Of a stretch of DNA of 13,504 bases, positions 12,728-13,504 are shown piece by piece. The notes beneath the pieces were generated by a model. It had not been told where the DNA came from. It searched no databases and saw only the letters and a program-made list of their open reading frames with translations. The first letter of the stretch is position 1, and the number at the start of each line of letters is the position of its first letter. The DNA is from Fidelibacterota bacterium (GTDB lineage Bacteria; Fidelibacterota; UBA2242): the NCBI GenBank assembly GCA_023229045.1, contig JALOAB010000036.1:1-13504 (forward strand). The letters are read 5' to 3'. The position numbers were made by a program, and so were the translations under genes.

Positions 12728-13504
12728 ATGAAACAATTAAAACTTATAGCATTAATCATGGTTTTAGGTGTTTGGATTTTTGCGGCAACCGGTCCGCAAT
12801 TCGATGAATTTTTTCGCGATCAGACCATGCGCCTCGATTTTTACTTCACTGGCACCAAAACCCAAAATCTGTTCAGCCTGGACGCAATTTATACAAATCC
12901 GGGGTGGGCTGGCAGTCAGACCAATTTGATCGATACGCTTAATCTCGGTCATCATCTCATCCGCGTTTACGATGCCGAAAGTCAGGGTTTGCTCTATTCG
13001 CGCGGCTTCAGCAGTATTTTTAACGAATGGCAATCAACCGATGAAGCCGCCCACGAAATCTGGCGCACTTTTCATTTTTCAATCCTGATTCCCTTTCCGC
13101 AAAAAAATATCACCGTCACTCTGTCCTCACGCGATCATCAAAATCAATTCATTGAAAAATTTAGAACTTCTGTCGAACCCGATTCGCGGTTCATCATTCG
13201 CGATAAAGTAAGTTCGGATTACCGATTGAGAAAGTTGATTGACAATGGGCCGTCAAGCCAGAAAATCGACCTGCTGATTCTGCCGGAAGGCTACACCAAA
13301 GCCGAGATGCGCAAATTCCGTCAAAGATGCAATCACTTTCTGGATGTTTTCTTTAATGTCAGTCCCTTTCAGGAATCAGCCGATAAATTCAACGTCTGGA
13401 TGTTGGAAGTGCCTTCCGCTGAATCGGGAATCGACAATCCGCGCGAAGGCATTTTTAAGCAAACCGCTTTCGACCTGACCTTTAATTCACTCGACCTGGA
13501 TCGC
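12728..13504 (+). CDS. M64-family (IgA peptidase-like) metallopeptidase, 3' end cut by window edge
   Basis: 259 codons are visible and the frame is open at the right edge. A signal peptide is likely (MKQLKLIALIMVLGVWIFAA, residues 1-20). The N-terminal domain matches the M64 N-terminal domain pattern: FDEFFRDQTMRLDFYFTGT (residues 26-44), FSLDAIYTNPGWAGS (48-62) and a beta-rich part to about 145. The start of the peptidase domain follows with IDLLILPEGYTKAEMRKF (about 181-198), the family's usual opening. The zinc-binding HExxH motif, the proof of activity, would lie beyond the edge. Family members are secreted or surface peptidases, named after Clostridium ramosum IgA protease, but most environmental homologues have unknown substrates. 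The ATG at 12728 has GGAG 5 bases upstream. It diverges from ftsEX. Confidence 0.88.
   Translation, partial: MKQLKLIALIMVLGVWIFAATGPQFDEFFRDQTMRLDFYFTGTKTQNLFSLDAIYTNPGWAGSQTNLIDTLNLGHHLIRVYDAESQGLLYSRGFSSIFNEWQSTDEAAHEIWRTFHFSILIPFPQKNITVTLSSRDHQNQFIEKFRTSVEPDSRFIIRDKVSSDYRLRKLIDNGPSSQKIDLLILPEGYTKAEMRKFRQRCNHFLDVFFNVSPFQESADKFNVWMLEVPSAESGIDNPREGIFKQTAFDLTFNSLDLDR

Noticed and set aside
12764..13033. 89-codon leftward open frame opposite the M64 gene
   Set aside because: Antisense shadow of a well-supported coding frame with signal peptide, family motifs and ribosome binding site.

Overview
The window reads as a piece of a chromosome from a Gram-negative, moderately AT-rich bacterium. It is probably an uncultivated lineage near the FCB supergroup (Zixibacteria-like or a neighbour). 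This placement is an inference from a DUF3098-like two-helix protein, an M64 metallopeptidase, envelope lipoproteins and several starts without a clear Shine-Dalgarno; no rRNA or ribosomal protein is present to confirm it. No tRNA, rRNA, CRISPR array, insertion sequence or phage gene was seen.

Left region (1-2921, leftward): a radical SAM enzyme of the AmmeMemoRadiSam type (amrS) is followed by a 61-residue unknown protein. A promoter with a perfect TTGACA box then starts a likely envelope operon: a 109-residue soluble protein with a Pro/Thr-rich tail, a 167-residue membrane-anchored coiled-coil protein, and a lipoprotein cut by the window edge.

Middle (2922-8883): a lone rightward DUF3098-like gene meets a long leftward array read as comEA - unknown single-pass membrane protein - PilM-like - PilN-like - rsmD - coaD - pta - fmdB. 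From the membrane-protein gene start to pta, most junctions are overlaps of a few bases or gaps of 0-1 base, which suggests one translationally coupled transcript. It joins a type IV pilus/DNA-uptake-like module to housekeeping genes for 16S rRNA methylation, CoA synthesis and acetyl-phosphate metabolism. The comEA/membrane/PilM-like/PilN-like block is the best candidate here for a poorly described system: a helix-hairpin-helix DNA-binding anchor, an actin-fold-like cytoplasmic protein, and a bitopic protein that keeps the PilN-style N-terminal peptide but places it about 110 residues from its membrane helix.

Right (8936-13504): grpE-dnaJ (no dnaK between them), then upstream a 330-base gap with two long open frames that a single base would join, then ftsE-ftsX for cell division and murein hydrolase control. 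ftsE faces a rightward M64-family peptidase gene cut by the right edge. The space between these two divergent genes holds a perfect 10-bp palindrome and a candidate promoter for each gene.
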